Assembly: GCA_963724705.1 (NCBI GenBank)
Contig: CAVRVS010000007.1
Span: 1-64,000 of the forward strand
Direction of reading: 5' to 3'
Length of the DNA stretch: 64,000 bases
Source: DASQPR01 sp963724705
GTDB taxonomy: Bacteria; Actinomycetota; Actinomycetes; Mycobacteriales; Micromonosporaceae
Shown here: positions 1 to 7,681 of the stretch, piece after piece
Numbering within the stretch: position 1 is the first letter of the stretch
Layout: each line of letters starts with the position of its first letter
Program-made: the position numbers and the translations under genes
Notes under the pieces: generated by a model
Database searches by the model: none
What the model was told of the DNA's origin: nothing
Seen by the model: only the letters and a program-made list of their open reading frames with translations

Positions 1-181
1 TTCAGCAGGTTCAGAACGTCGTTCGTGCTCGCTGCTGAGACACACTTCTGGACATTGGCGTAGGAAACGCCGGGCTCGGTACCGTCGCACCGAGCCGGTA
101 GATCGCGACCATTCCGAGCGTGAACAGCAGCTTCTTACGCAGGTCAGGCGTACGGAACGCACTGAGAAACGCCGAGAGCAC
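1..181 (-). CDS. secY: SecY, N-terminal fragment, frame broken near 72
   Basis: Start of the SecY channel subunit of the SecYEG translocon in the cytoplasmic membrane. From the GTG at 181 the frame reads LSAFLSAFRTPDLRKK, then LYRLGATVPSP-type sequence (here IYRLGATVPSP), typical of actinobacterial SecY. The start was chosen because GGAGGA at 187-192 lies 5 nt upstream; the in-frame ATG at 253 would bury that site. At about 72-74 the frame is lost: GVSYANVQKCVSAAS, the expected continuation, is read only if one base is restored in the CCC run. The gene runs off the left edge. It sits 245 nt after rplO, at the end of the spc cluster. Confidence 0.9.
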
Positions 182-243
182 GTACTTCCTCCTGCGCGGA
201 GCGGCCGTCACGTCGACGGCGGGGGGCGAATACTGCCCGTGGT

Positions 244-406
244 CGGACGCCACGGAATGTGTAGTTACCTGTGTGGCCGGACTTTAGCAGTCAGGCGACG
301 GCCAGCGTACCCGCGGTCGGGTGTTTTGCCACCCCTCCGGATCACCGGGCGCTGAGTGCAGTCGTGGCGTCCGGACTGGTCAGCAGACCTGTGTCCGGAC
401 GCCACG
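244..406 (-). promoter_or_regulatory. rplO-secY leader with three complementary segments
   Basis: On the minus strand, segment A (406-393) and segment B (376-363) are perfect 14-base complements separated by 16 nt, forming a strong hairpin 20 nt after the rplO stop. A third segment C (254-244) repeats 11 bases of A in the same orientation, so B could pair with A or with C but not both. There is no U-tract after the A:B hairpin. A -10-like TAAAGT lies at 286-281. The element could be a terminator, an attenuator, or simply a stable spacer; function is inferred only. Confidence 0.5.
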
Positions 407-425
407 AACGTCGTTGCGGTGGCGG

Positions 426-881
426 TCAGCCCCGGTCCGCGAGGACCGTGACGGAACCACCGGCGGATTCGATCTTCTCCGCCGCGGTCGCGCTGAAAGC
501 ATTGGCCGATACGGCGAGCTTGACGCCGCCGAGATCGCCCGTGCCGAGCACCTTCACCGGGTGGCCCTTGCGGACCGCGCCGGCGTCGATCAGCTCAATG
601 ATCCCGACCGTGCCGCCGTTCGGGAACAGCTCGGCCAGCCGATCCAGGTTCACGACCTGGAACGGGACCTTGAACTTGTTGTTGAAGCCCTTGAGCTTCG
701 GCAGGCGCATGTGGATGGGCGTCTGCCCGCCCTCGAACGCCGCCGAGACCTGGTAACGGGCCTTCGTACCCTTGGTACCGCGGCCCGCGGTCTTGCCCTT
801 AGAGCCCTCACCACGACCGACGCGGGTCTTGTTCGTCTTCGCCCCCGGGGCGGGACGCAGGTGGTGGACCTTGATCGCCAT
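426..881 (-). CDS. rplO: 50S ribosomal protein L15
   Basis: L15 binds 23S rRNA in the large subunit. The 151-aa protein begins MAIKVHHLRPAPGAKTNKTR and has the Gly-rich basic N-terminal segment (GRGEGSKGKTAGRG) and the later ESAGGSVTVL segment usual for the family; length is normal. Its ATG shares one base with the rpmD stop codon (TAATG), which indicates translational coupling. It is followed by the long secY leader. Confidence 0.97.
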   Translation of the reverse strand: MAIKVHHLRPAPGAKTNKTRVGRGEGSKGKTAGRGTKGTKARYQVSAAFEGGQTPIHMRLPKLKGFNNKFKVPFQVVNLDRLAELFPNGGTVGIIELIDAGAVRKGHPVKVLGTGDLGGVKLAVSANAFSATAAEKIESAGGSVTVLADRG

Positions 882-1063
882 TACTCGACCTCCTCGAACT
901 TCACGAGGTGAGTCACCGTAAAGATCATGCCCCGAATTTCGGGGCGGTCCTCCTTGACCACCACGTCATTGATCCGCTTGAGGCCGAGTGTGCGCAGCGT
1001 CTCGCGCTGGTTGCGCTTTGCACCGATCCCCGAGCGGGTCTGTGTGACTTTCAGGCGTGCCAT
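881..1063 (-). CDS. rpmD: 50S ribosomal protein L30
   Basis: L30, a small large-subunit protein. From the ATG at 1063 it is 60 aa, starting MARLKVTQTRSGIGAK and ending HLVKFEEVE, the usual length. An upstream in-frame ATG would add 28 residues overlapping rpsE and was not used. It lies between rpsE and rplO in the spc operon order. Confidence 0.96.
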   Translation of the reverse strand: MARLKVTQTRSGIGAKRNQRETLRTLGLKRINDVVVKEDRPEIRGMIFTVTHLVKFEEVE

Positions 1064-1079
1064 GCGTTCCCCGCCCCCT

Positions 1080-1718
1080 CTACTTCGCCGCGTCGGCGCG
1101 GGCGGCCAGCATGGCCGCGGGCGCGACGTCCTCGACCGGCAGACCACGGCGAGCCGCGACCTTCTCCGGCGATTCGAGCATCTTCAGCGCCGCCACAGAG
1201 GCGTGCACGATGTTGATCGGGTTCGACGAACCGAGGCTCTTGGAGAGCACGTCGTGAATGCCCGCGCACTCCAGCACGGCCCGCACCGGACCACCGGCGA
1301 TGACGCCGGTTCCCGGGCTCGCCGGCTTCAACAGGACGACGCCGGCGGCCTCCTCACCCTGGACCGGGTGCGGGATGGTCACGCCGTTGCGCGGCACCTT
1401 GAAGAAGTGCTTCTTGGCCTCCTCGACGCCCTTGGCGATCGCCGCGGGCACCTCCTTGGCCTTGCCATAGCCGACGCCGACCGTGCCATCGCCGTCACCG
1501 ACGACGACGAGCGCGGTGAAGCTGAACCGGCGGCCACCCTTGACGACCTTCGCCACGCGGTTGATCGTGACGACCCGCTCGATGTGCGGGGTCTTCTCCG
1601 CCTGCGAGCCGCCCCGACGGTCACCGTCACGACGGTTGCGGCGATCGCCGCCACCGCCCTGGCCACCCTCGGACGTGTTGCTGCCGGAGCCGGTACCCCT
1701 GCGCTGTGGACCTGCCAT
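1080..1718 (-). CDS. rpsE: 30S ribosomal protein S5
   Basis: S5 shapes the mRNA entry site and contributes to decoding accuracy. The 212-aa protein has a Gly/Arg/Gln-rich N-terminal extension of about 45 residues typical of actinobacteria, then the double-stranded-RNA-binding-like S5 domain (INRVAKVVKGGRRFSF) and the C-terminal domain (GTGVIAGGPVRAVLE). Twelve-nt gap from rplR; part of the spc operon. Confidence 0.97.
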   Translation of the reverse strand: MAGPQRRGTGSGSNTSEGGQGGGGDRRNRRDGDRRGGSQAEKTPHIERVVTINRVAKVVKGGRRFSFTALVVVGDGDGTVGVGYGKAKEVPAAIAKGVEEAKKHFFKVPRNGVTIPHPVQGEEAAGVVLLKPASPGTGVIAGGPVRAVLECAGIHDVLSKSLGSSNPINIVHASVAALKMLESPEKVAARRGLPVEDVAPAAMLAARADAAK

Positions 1719-1729
1719 CAGACGCCTCC

Positions 1730-2119
1730 TTAGAACTCGAGTCCGGCTTCGCGGGCAGCATCGGCCAGCGCGGCGATTCGCCCCGCGTACCGGTTGCCAC
1801 CGCGATCGAAGACGACCTTGGTGATGCCCGCCGCCTTGGCCCGCTCCGCGAGCAACGCACCGACCTGGCGAGAGAGGTCGCTCTTGGCGCCCTCGGTGCC
1901 GCGGATCGATGAGTCGAGCGTGGATGCGGAGGCCACGGTGCGGCCGGCGGTGTCGTCGACGATCTGCGCGACGATATGGCGCAGCGAGCGCGTGACAACC
2001 AGGCGCGGACGCGCCTGCGTGCCGTACACGTTCTTGCGCACGCGGAAGTGACGGCGCGCCTTGCCGACCCGCCGCGACGCGGCGACGCCGCGTTGGCGCT
2101 TGAGCAGAGTGGCGCTCAC
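1730..2119 (-). CDS. rplR: 50S ribosomal protein L18
   Basis: L18 binds 5S rRNA and carries it into the large subunit. The 129-aa protein shows the basic N-terminus (RRVGKARRHFRVRKN) and the conserved VFDRGGNRYAGRIAALADAA ending. It overlaps the end of rplF by 4 nt, so the two are probably translationally coupled. Confidence 0.97.
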   Translation of the reverse strand: MSATLLKRQRGVAASRRVGKARRHFRVRKNVYGTQARPRLVVTRSLRHIVAQIVDDTAGRTVASASTLDSSIRGTEGAKSDLSRQVGALLAERAKAAGITKVVFDRGGNRYAGRIAALADAAREAGLEF

Positions 2120-2658
2120 TTCTTTCCTGCCTTTCCAGCCTTACGACGAATGGCTTCGCCTTGGTAACGCACGCCCTTGCCCTTATACGGCTCCGGCGGA
2201 CGAATCTTGCGGATGTTCGCGGCGACCTCGCCGACCTGCTGCTTGTCGATGCCCGACACGTGGAACAGCGTCGGCCGCTCGACCGCGAACGTGATGCCCT
2301 TGGGCGGCGCCACTACGACCGGGTGCGAGAAACCGAGCGCGAACTCGAGATCAGAACCCTTTGCCTGTACGCGGTAACCGGTGCCGGCGATCTCCAGCGA
2401 CTTCCGGTAACCCTCGGTCACGCCGACGATCATGTTGTTGACCAACGTACGAGACAGGCCGTGGAGCTCCTTGGCCCGGCGCTCGTCGTTCGGTCGGACC
2501 ACGTGGATCTCGCCGTCATCGGCGCGCTCCGCGGTGATCGGCTCGACCAGCGTGTGCTGCAGCTCGCCCTTCGGGCCCTTGACCTTGACGGTCTGGCCCG
2601 TGATGGTGACATCGACGCCCGAAGGCACCGTGATCGCCTTACGTCCAATTCGCGACAT
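2116..2658 (-). CDS. rplF: 50S ribosomal protein L6
   Basis: L6 sits near the sarcin-ricin loop and the elongation-factor site. The 180-aa protein starts MSRIGRKAITVPSGVDV and ends in the basic YQGEAIRRKAGKAGKK tail; the signature PEPYKGKGVRY is present. Length is normal. Sixteen nt separate it from rpsH. Confidence 0.97.
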   Translation of the reverse strand: MSRIGRKAITVPSGVDVTITGQTVKVKGPKGELQHTLVEPITAERADDGEIHVVRPNDERRAKELHGLSRTLVNNMIVGVTEGYRKSLEIAGTGYRVQAKGSDLEFALGFSHPVVVAPPKGITFAVERPTLFHVSGIDKQQVGEVAANIRKIRPPEPYKGKGVRYQGEAIRRKAGKAGKK

Positions 2659-2674
2659 TGCTACCGGCCCTCCG

Positions 2675-3082
2675 TTACCAGACGAAGGCGAGGACTTCCC
2701 CGCCTACGCTCCGCTTGCGGGCCTGCCTGTCGGTCAGCAGCCCCTGGGACGTCGAGATGATCGCTACGCCCAGGCCACCGAGCACGCGCGGGAGGTCCGA
2801 CGACTTCGCGTAGACCCGCAGGCCGGGCTTGGACACGCGCTTGATGCCGGCCAGGCTCCGCTCACGGTTCGGGCCGAACTTCAGATCGATCGCCAGGCTC
2901 TTGCCGACGGCACCTTCTGCCGGCTCCTCCACGGACCACGCGGCGATATAGCCCTCGGCCTTCAGCACCTCGGCGACGTTCGCCTTGAGCTTCGAGTAGG
3001 GCATCGTCACGCGGTCGTGATACGCCTGGTTGGCATTGCGCAGACGGGTCAGCATGTCTGCGATCGGGTCAGTCATTGTCAT
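2675..3082 (-). CDS. rpsH: 30S ribosomal protein S8
   Basis: S8 is a primary 16S rRNA binder and, in E. coli, the translational repressor of the spc operon. The 135-aa protein starts MTMTDPIADMLTRLRNAN and contains the STSQGLLTDRQAR motif; the C-terminal GGEVLAFVW is typical. Either of the first two ATG codons could be the start. A 94-nt gap precedes it. Confidence 0.97.
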   Translation of the reverse strand: MTMTDPIADMLTRLRNANQAYHDRVTMPYSKLKANVAEVLKAEGYIAAWSVEEPAEGAVGKSLAIDLKFGPNRERSLAGIKRVSKPGLRVYAKSSDLPRVLGGLGVAIISTSQGLLTDRQARKRSVGGEVLAFVW

Positions 3083-3176
3083 GGGTCTCGTTAGCCTTTC
3101 TCGCCGGGGTTCCCCGCTCGTGCACCGCTAGCGCGGGTCACGGCACGAGGCCTACGGCGAAGAGGAATCAAGCCTG

Positions 3177-3362
3177 TTACCAGGATGCCTTGGACACGCC
3201 GGGCAACTCACCGCGGTGAGCCATCTCACGGATGCAAATGCGGCACAGGCCGAACTTGCGATACACCGACTTGGGTCGGCCACACCGCTGGCAGCGGGTG
3301 TACGCACGAACGGCGAACTTGGGCTTCGCGTTCGACTTGATGATCAGTGCCTTCTTGGCCAT
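3177..3362 (-). CDS. rpsN: 30S ribosomal protein S14, zinc-binding type
   Basis: S14 of the short C+ (type Z) class, 61 aa. Zinc ligands are visible as C24-x2-C27 and C40-x2-C43. Actinobacteria often keep a second zinc-free S14 for zinc starvation; this spc copy is the zinc form. Only 3 nt separate it from rplE. Confidence 0.97.
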   Translation of the reverse strand: MAKKALIIKSNAKPKFAVRAYTRCQRCGRPKSVYRKFGLCRICIREMAHRGELPGVSKASW

Positions 3363-3365
3363 GGA

Positions 3366-3938
3366 TCAGTTCTCCTTGAACGGGAAGCCGAGCAGCTTGA
3401 GCAGCGTGCGTCCCTCGTCATCGGTGGCGGCGGTGGTCACCAGCGTGATGTCCATGCCCCGAACCCGATCGATGCGGTCCTGGTCGATCTCGTGGAACAC
3501 CGACTGCTCGGTCAGACCGAACGTGTAGTTGCCGTGCCCGTCGAGCTTGCGCGCGTCGAGGCCGCGGAAGTCGCGAATACGCGGCAGCGCGATCGACAGC
3601 AGCCGGTCGAGGAACTCCCACATCCGGTCGCCGCGCAGCGTCACCTTCGCGCCGATCGGCATTCCCTCGCGCAGCTTGAACTGCGCGATGGACTTCGTGG
3701 CGCGCCGTACGAGCGGCTTCTGGCCGGTGATCGCGGTCAGATCGCGGACGGCGCCGTCGATCAGCTTCGCGTCCCGGGCGGCCTCGCCGACGCCCATGTT
3801 GACGACGATCTTGACCAGGCTCGGCACCTGCATCGGGTTGGCGTAGTTGTACTGCTCGCGCAGCTTCGCCACGACCTCGTTGCGGTAGCGCTCCTTGAGC
3901 CGTGGGAGCGTCTTCGGGTTCTCGGTCGCCACACTCAT
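3366..3938 (-). CDS. rplE: 50S ribosomal protein L5
   Basis: L5 binds 5S rRNA and contacts the P-site tRNA. The 190-aa protein contains the conserved segments VVNMGVGEAARDAK and ITGQKPLVRRATKSIA and ends LGFPFKEN. It overlaps rplX by 4 nt. Length is normal for actinobacteria. Confidence 0.97.
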   Translation of the reverse strand: MSVATENPKTLPRLKERYRNEVVAKLREQYNYANPMQVPSLVKIVVNMGVGEAARDAKLIDGAVRDLTAITGQKPLVRRATKSIAQFKLREGMPIGAKVTLRGDRMWEFLDRLLSIALPRIRDFRGLDARKLDGHGNYTFGLTEQSVFHEIDQDRIDRVRGMDITLVTTAATDDEGRTLLKLLGFPFKEN

Positions 3939-4276
3939 GAGATGTCCTTACCGGTCTTGCGGGAGACGCGAACACGGTTGGTCTTCGTACGGCCGTCCGC
4001 TCGCTCTACCGACTCCGTGCGGTAGCCGACCCGCGTCGGCTTGCCCTCGGTGTCGACGACCATCACGTTCGACACGTGGATCGCCGCCTCCTGGGTGATG
4101 ATTCCGCCGGTCTTCGCACCACGCTGCGTGCTCTGCACACGGGTGTGCTTCTTCACGCGGTTCACGCCTTCGACGATGACCTTCTGCGTCTCGGGGTAGG
4201 CCGCGATGACCTTGCCCCGAGCGCCCTTGTCCCGGCCGGCGATGACCACGACCGTGTCGTTCTTATGTACCTTCAC
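3935..4276 (-). CDS. rplX: 50S ribosomal protein L24
   Basis: L24 starts large-subunit assembly. The 113-aa protein starts MKVHKNDTVVVIAGRDKG, a KOW motif, followed by a central IHVSNVMVVD segment. Three nt after rplN and overlapping rplE by 4 nt; a core spc-operon gene. Confidence 0.97.
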   Translation of the reverse strand: MKVHKNDTVVVIAGRDKGARGKVIAAYPETQKVIVEGVNRVKKHTRVQSTQRGAKTGGIITQEAAIHVSNVMVVDTEGKPTRVGYRTESVERADGRTKTNRVRVSRKTGKDIS

Positions 4277-4279
4277 GAT

Positions 4280-4648
4280 CTACAACACCTCCGGGGCAAG
4301 CGAAATGATCTTCATGAAGCGCTTGTCACGCAACTCGCGCCCGACTGGGCCGAAGATGCGCGTGCCGCGCGGGTCGCCGCCATCACGGATGATCACGGCG
4401 GCGTTCTCGTCGAAGCGGATGTACGAACCGTCCGGGCGCCGCTTCTCCTTCGCCGTGCGTACGACGACGGCCTTGACGACGTCGCCCTTCTTCACGCCGG
4501 CGCCGGGGATGGCGTCCTTGACGGTGGCCACGATGACGTCGCCGATGCTCGCGTAGCGCCGACCGGAGCCGCCGAGCACTCGGATGCACAGGATTTCCCT
4601 GGCACCCGTGTTGTCGGCGACCCGAAGTCGCGACTCCTGCTGAATCAC
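4280..4648 (-). CDS. rplN: 50S ribosomal protein L14
   Basis: L14 lies at the subunit interface. The 122-aa protein starts MIQQESRLRVADNTGAREI and ends RDKRFMKIISLAPEVL, exactly the canonical length and termini. A 134-nt spacer separates it from rpsQ, unusual in this otherwise tight array and the usual boundary between the S10 and spc operons. Confidence 0.98.
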   Translation of the reverse strand: MIQQESRLRVADNTGAREILCIRVLGGSGRRYASIGDVIVATVKDAIPGAGVKKGDVVKAVVVRTAKEKRRPDGSYIRFDENAAVIIRDGGDPRGTRIFGPVGRELRDKRFMKIISLAPEVL

Positions 4649-4782
4649 GTCAGTCTCCTGTTTGTCTGCCAGTCCTCCGGCGCCGCCGGAGCTTGGAAGA
4701 ACCCATTCGCCGGCCGCACCGGCCGGTCACAGCCGGCGCTACGAGCGAAACAACTTGTCGTTCCGTTGTCCCTCAAGGGGGA
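4649..4782 (-). promoter_or_regulatory. rpsQ-rplN spacer with short hairpin
   Basis: This 134-nt gap is where the S10 operon ends and the spc operon begins in many bacteria. It contains a small hairpin (6-bp arms at 4676-4681 and 4685-4690) and a run of CCGGC/GCCGG inverted repeats at about 4700-4740. No clear -35/-10 pair was recognised. Confidence 0.35.
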
Positions 4783-5058
4783 TTACTTTGCCTTCTCGAG
4801 GATCTCGACGACCCGCCAGCGCTTGGTGGCCGACAGCGGTCGCGTCTCCATGAGCAGGACCCGGTCGCCGATGCCACACGCGTTGGCCTCGTCGTGCGCC
4901 TGGAGCTTGCTGCCCCGGCGCATGACCTTCCCGTAGAGCGCGTGCTTGACGCGGTCCTCGACGGAGACGATCACCGTCTTGTCCATCTTGTCGCTGACCA
5001 CGATGCCTTCACGCACCTTGCGGCGGCTCCGCTCCGCGGCCTGTGGTGTTTCGGTCAT
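4783..5058 (-). CDS. rpsQ: 30S ribosomal protein S17
   Basis: S17 is a primary 16S rRNA binder with an OB fold. The 91-aa protein contains the motif GIVVSDKMDKTVIVSVEDR and HALYGKVMRRGSKLQAHDE. It overlaps rpmC by 4 nt and is the last gene of the S10 operon here. Confidence 0.97.
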   Translation of the reverse strand: MTETPQAAERSRRKVREGIVVSDKMDKTVIVSVEDRVKHALYGKVMRRGSKLQAHDEANACGIGDRVLLMETRPLSATKRWRVVEILEKAK

Positions 5059-5285
5059 GACGCCACCTCAGTCGGCGCGACCGAGAGCCCGAGCTCCCGC
5101 TCCCGCATGATCGTGTAAATCCGGGCGATCTCCCGGCGGATGACGCGCAGCCGGCCCGTGTTGTCGAGCTGACCAGTCGCGCCCTGCACCCGCAGGTTGA
5201 ACAGCTCCGCCTTCGCCTCGCGCAGCCGCGTGACCAGGTCCAACTCGGACAGCTCACGAAACTCGACGGCCTGTGAGTTGGCCAT
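5055..5285 (-). CDS. rpmC: 50S ribosomal protein L29
   Basis: L29 lies at the peptide exit tunnel next to L23 and takes part in SRP and trigger-factor docking. The 76-aa helical protein has FRELSELDLVTRLREAKAEL. Its start overlaps the end of rplP by one base, so coupling is likely. Confidence 0.96.
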   Translation of the reverse strand: MANSQAVEFRELSELDLVTRLREAKAELFNLRVQGATGQLDNTGRLRVIRREIARIYTIMRERELGLSVAPTEVAS

Positions 5286-5710
5286 CAGATGTCACCTACC
5301 TCGCGCTTGACAATGCGGCACTTCATCGGGAGCTTGTGGATCGCGCGGCGCATGGCCTCGCGAGCCTGTTGCTCATTCGGGTACGCCATCTCGAAGAGAA
5401 TGCGACCCGGGTGGATGTTGGCGACCCACCACTCCGGCGAACCCTTACCGGAACCCATGCGGGTTTCGGCCGGCTTCTTCGTGATCGCCTGGTCCGGGAA
5501 GACCGTGATCCAGACCTTTCCACCACGACGGATGTGCCGGTTCATCGCGATACGAGCGGCCTCGATCTGGCGGTTGGTGACGTACGCCGGCTCGAGCGCC
5601 TGGATGCCGTACTCGCCGAAGACGACTCGGGTGCCGCCCTTCGCCGCACCCGTACGCCTCGGGTGGTGCGGCTTGCGGAAGCCCTTCGGAGGCTTACGCG
5701 GGATCAGCAT
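5285..5710 (-). CDS. rplP: 50S ribosomal protein L16
   Basis: L16 organises the A-site of the peptidyl-transferase region. The 141-aa protein starts MLIPRKPPKGFRKPHHPRRT and contains RIAMNRHIRRGGKVWI and KPAETRMGSGKGSPE. Length is within the family range. Three nt follow rpsC. Confidence 0.98.
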   Translation of the reverse strand: MLIPRKPPKGFRKPHHPRRTGAAKGGTRVVFGEYGIQALEPAYVTNRQIEAARIAMNRHIRRGGKVWITVFPDQAITKKPAETRMGSGKGSPEWWVANIHPGRILFEMAYPNEQQAREAMRRAIHKLPMKCRIVKREVGDI

Positions 5711-5713
5711 GAC

Positions 5714-6622
5714 TCAGCCCTCCTGCGCTTCGTTCGTGGCGCCGAACGCGGTCTCGGTTGGCGCCGCGGTCTCGGCCGGCGCCGCGGTCGCGTCGGCCGG
5801 TGCCGGCTCGACCGGTGCCGCGGGTGCCTCGGGGGCAGCCGACGGCGCACTCGATCCACCGACGGCGCGGCCTGCCTCCGTACCACCGGCCGTCGTTCCG
5901 GACGAACCGGAACGGATGCGGCGCGGACGGTCCGGGCGGTCGCCACGGTCACGCCGCGGCCGGCCCGGAGCAGTCTCCGGCGGCGGTACAGCACCGGCGA
6001 GCGCGTCGCCCTTGTAGATCCAGACCTTCACACCGATGCGACCGAAGGTCGTACGAGCCTCGAAGAAGCCGTACTCGATGTTGGCCCGCAGCGTGTGCAG
6101 CGGAACGCGGCCCTCACGGTAGAACTCCGTACGGCTCATCTCGGCACCGCCGAGGCGACCCGAGACCTGCACGCGGATGCCCTTGACGGCCGGGTTCTTC
6201 ATGGCCGACTGGATCGCCTTACGCATGGCACGACGGAAGCTGACGCGGCTGGACAGCTGCTCGGCCACGCCCTGCGCGACGAGCTGCGCGTCCGACTCGG
6301 GGTTCTTGACCTCGAGGATGTTGAGCTGCACCTGCTTGCCGGTGAGCTTCTCCAGGTTGCCGCGGATCTTCTCCGCCTCGGCGCCCTTGCGGCCGATCAC
6401 GATGCCCGGACGCGCGGTGTGGATGTCGATGCGGACCCGGTCCCGGGTGCGCTCGATGTCCACCTTGGCGATGCCGGCGCGCTCGAGCCCGCGGGACATC
6501 ATCTTGCGGATCTTGACATCCTCCGCGATGTAGTCCTTGTAGAGCTTGTCCGCGTACCAGCGGCTCGTCCAGTCGGTCGAAATGCCGAGCCGGAACCCGG
6601 TGGGGTGAACCTTCTGACCCAT
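5714..6622 (-). CDS. rpsC: 30S ribosomal protein S3 with long acidic/proline tail
   Basis: S3 lines the mRNA entry channel. Residues 1-215 are the normal S3: N-terminal MGQKVHPTGFRLGIS, KH domain with GRKG at 77-80, and C-terminal domain ending near VKVWIYKGD. Residues about 215-302 are an extra low-complexity tail rich in Arg then Ala/Pro/Glu, ending NEAQEG. Actinobacterial S3 proteins often have such tails; this one is long. It starts one base inside the rplV stop region and precedes rplP by 3 nt. Confidence 0.97.
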   Translation of the reverse strand: MGQKVHPTGFRLGISTDWTSRWYADKLYKDYIAEDVKIRKMMSRGLERAGIAKVDIERTRDRVRIDIHTARPGIVIGRKGAEAEKIRGNLEKLTGKQVQLNILEVKNPESDAQLVAQGVAEQLSSRVSFRRAMRKAIQSAMKNPAVKGIRVQVSGRLGGAEMSRTEFYREGRVPLHTLRANIEYGFFEARTTFGRIGVKVWIYKGDALAGAVPPPETAPGRPRRDRGDRPDRPRRIRSGSSGTTAGGTEAGRAVGGSSAPSAAPEAPAAPVEPAPADATAAPAETAAPTETAFGATNEAQEG

Positions 6623-7317
6623 TACTCGGTCCCTTCCTCGGCAGCGTCGTCGGTCGTCGCTGTCGGCTCGGCGCCGCCATCGGCGGGCGCCTTCTTAGCA
6701 GCCTTCTTCGCGGGCTTCGCTTCCGACGCCGTGTCGCTAGCCTCGGTCGTGTCGCTGGCCTCGGTCGTGTCGACCGGCTCCGCGGCGGCCTTGGCCGCCT
6801 TCGTGGTCTTCGTCGCCTTGCTGGCCTTGGTGGCCTTCGCCGGCGCGGCCTCCGCTGTGTCGGTGTCAGACGCCGCCGCGGTCGCCTTTGTGGCCTTGGC
6901 CGGCGCTGCCTTGGCCGGAGCGGCCTTGGCCGGGCGACCCGGAGCCGCCGCGACGACGCTCTCCACCACGATCGTGATGTGGCAGGTGCGCTTGCGGATG
7001 CGGTAGGCGCGACCCTGCGCCCGCGGCCGGAACCGCTTGAGCGTCGGGCCTTCGTCGACGTACGCCTCGGCGACCAGCAGCGAGTCGGGGTCGAGCCGCT
7101 CGTTGTTCTCCGCGTTCGCAACCGCGCTGGCCAGCACCTTGTAGACCGGCTCGCTGGCGGCCTGCGGTGCGAACCTCAGCACCGTCAGGGCCTCCTTGGC
7201 GGGCAGGCCGCGCACGAGGTTCACCACGCGGCGCGCCTTCATCGGCGAAATGCGCACGTGACGTGCGATCGCTCGCGCACCAGGCAGCGCCGCCGCGTCG
7301 CTCTTCGTTGGCATCAT
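6622..7317 (-). CDS. rplV: 50S ribosomal protein L22 with ~110-residue tail
   Basis: L22 lines the nascent-peptide tunnel and is part of the macrolide-sensitive constriction. Residues 1-120 are the normal L22 (ARHVRISPMKARRVVNLVRG; RFRPRAQGRAYRIRKRTCHI). Residues 121-231 form a low-complexity Ala/Lys/Thr tail with internal repeats (TTEASD twice, repeated KATKA and PAKAA units), nearly doubling the protein. The tail would extend from the solvent face. Tail repeats are prone to assembly error, but the frame is open to a stop abutting rpsC. Confidence 0.96.
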   Translation of the reverse strand: MMPTKSDAAALPGARAIARHVRISPMKARRVVNLVRGLPAKEALTVLRFAPQAASEPVYKVLASAVANAENNERLDPDSLLVAEAYVDEGPTLKRFRPRAQGRAYRIRKRTCHITIVVESVVAAAPGRPAKAAPAKAAPAKATKATAAASDTDTAEAAPAKATKASKATKTTKAAKAAAEPVDTTEASDTTEASDTASEAKPAKKAAKKAPADGGAEPTATTDDAAEEGTE

Positions 7318-7385
7318 TGATCCTTAATCGTGGAAACCTGCGAGCCCAGCCGGGCCGTCGACTACGTCAACCGCAGACTCATCGC

Positions 7386-7667
7386 CTAGCGGCGGCGAGC
7401 CTTGCGGTCGTCCTTCTCGTGACCCTTGAACGTGCGGGTCATCGCGAACTCGCCGAGCTTGTGCCCGACCATCGCTTCGGAGACAAACACCGGAACGTGC
7501 TTGCGACCGTCGTGTACGGCGATCGTGTGGCCGAGCATCTCGGGCACGATCATCGAGCGGCGCGACCAAGTCTTGATCACGGTCTTGGAGCCCTTGTCGT
7601 TCTGGACTTCCACCTTCTTCATCAGGTGGTCGTCGACGAACGGGCCCTTCTTCAGGCTGCGTGGCAT
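7386..7667 (-). CDS. rpsS: 30S ribosomal protein S19
   Basis: S19 forms a head complex with S13. The protein is 93 aa from the ATG at 7667, starting MPRSLKKGPFVDDHLMKK and containing HDGRKHVPVFVSEAMVGHK. An open frame continues upstream into rplB but the family start and the 14-nt gap after rplB fix this ATG. A 68-nt gap separates it from rplV. Confidence 0.97.
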   Translation of the reverse strand: MPRSLKKGPFVDDHLMKKVEVQNDKGSKTVIKTWSRRSMIVPEMLGHTIAVHDGRKHVPVFVSEAMVGHKLGEFAMTRTFKGHEKDDRKARRR

Positions 7668-7681
7668 CTTGTATGTCTCCC

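Noticed and set aside
5273..7006. 577-codon plus-strand open frame opposite rplP-rpsC-rplV
   Set aside because: Antisense shadow of ribosomal genes with biased composition.
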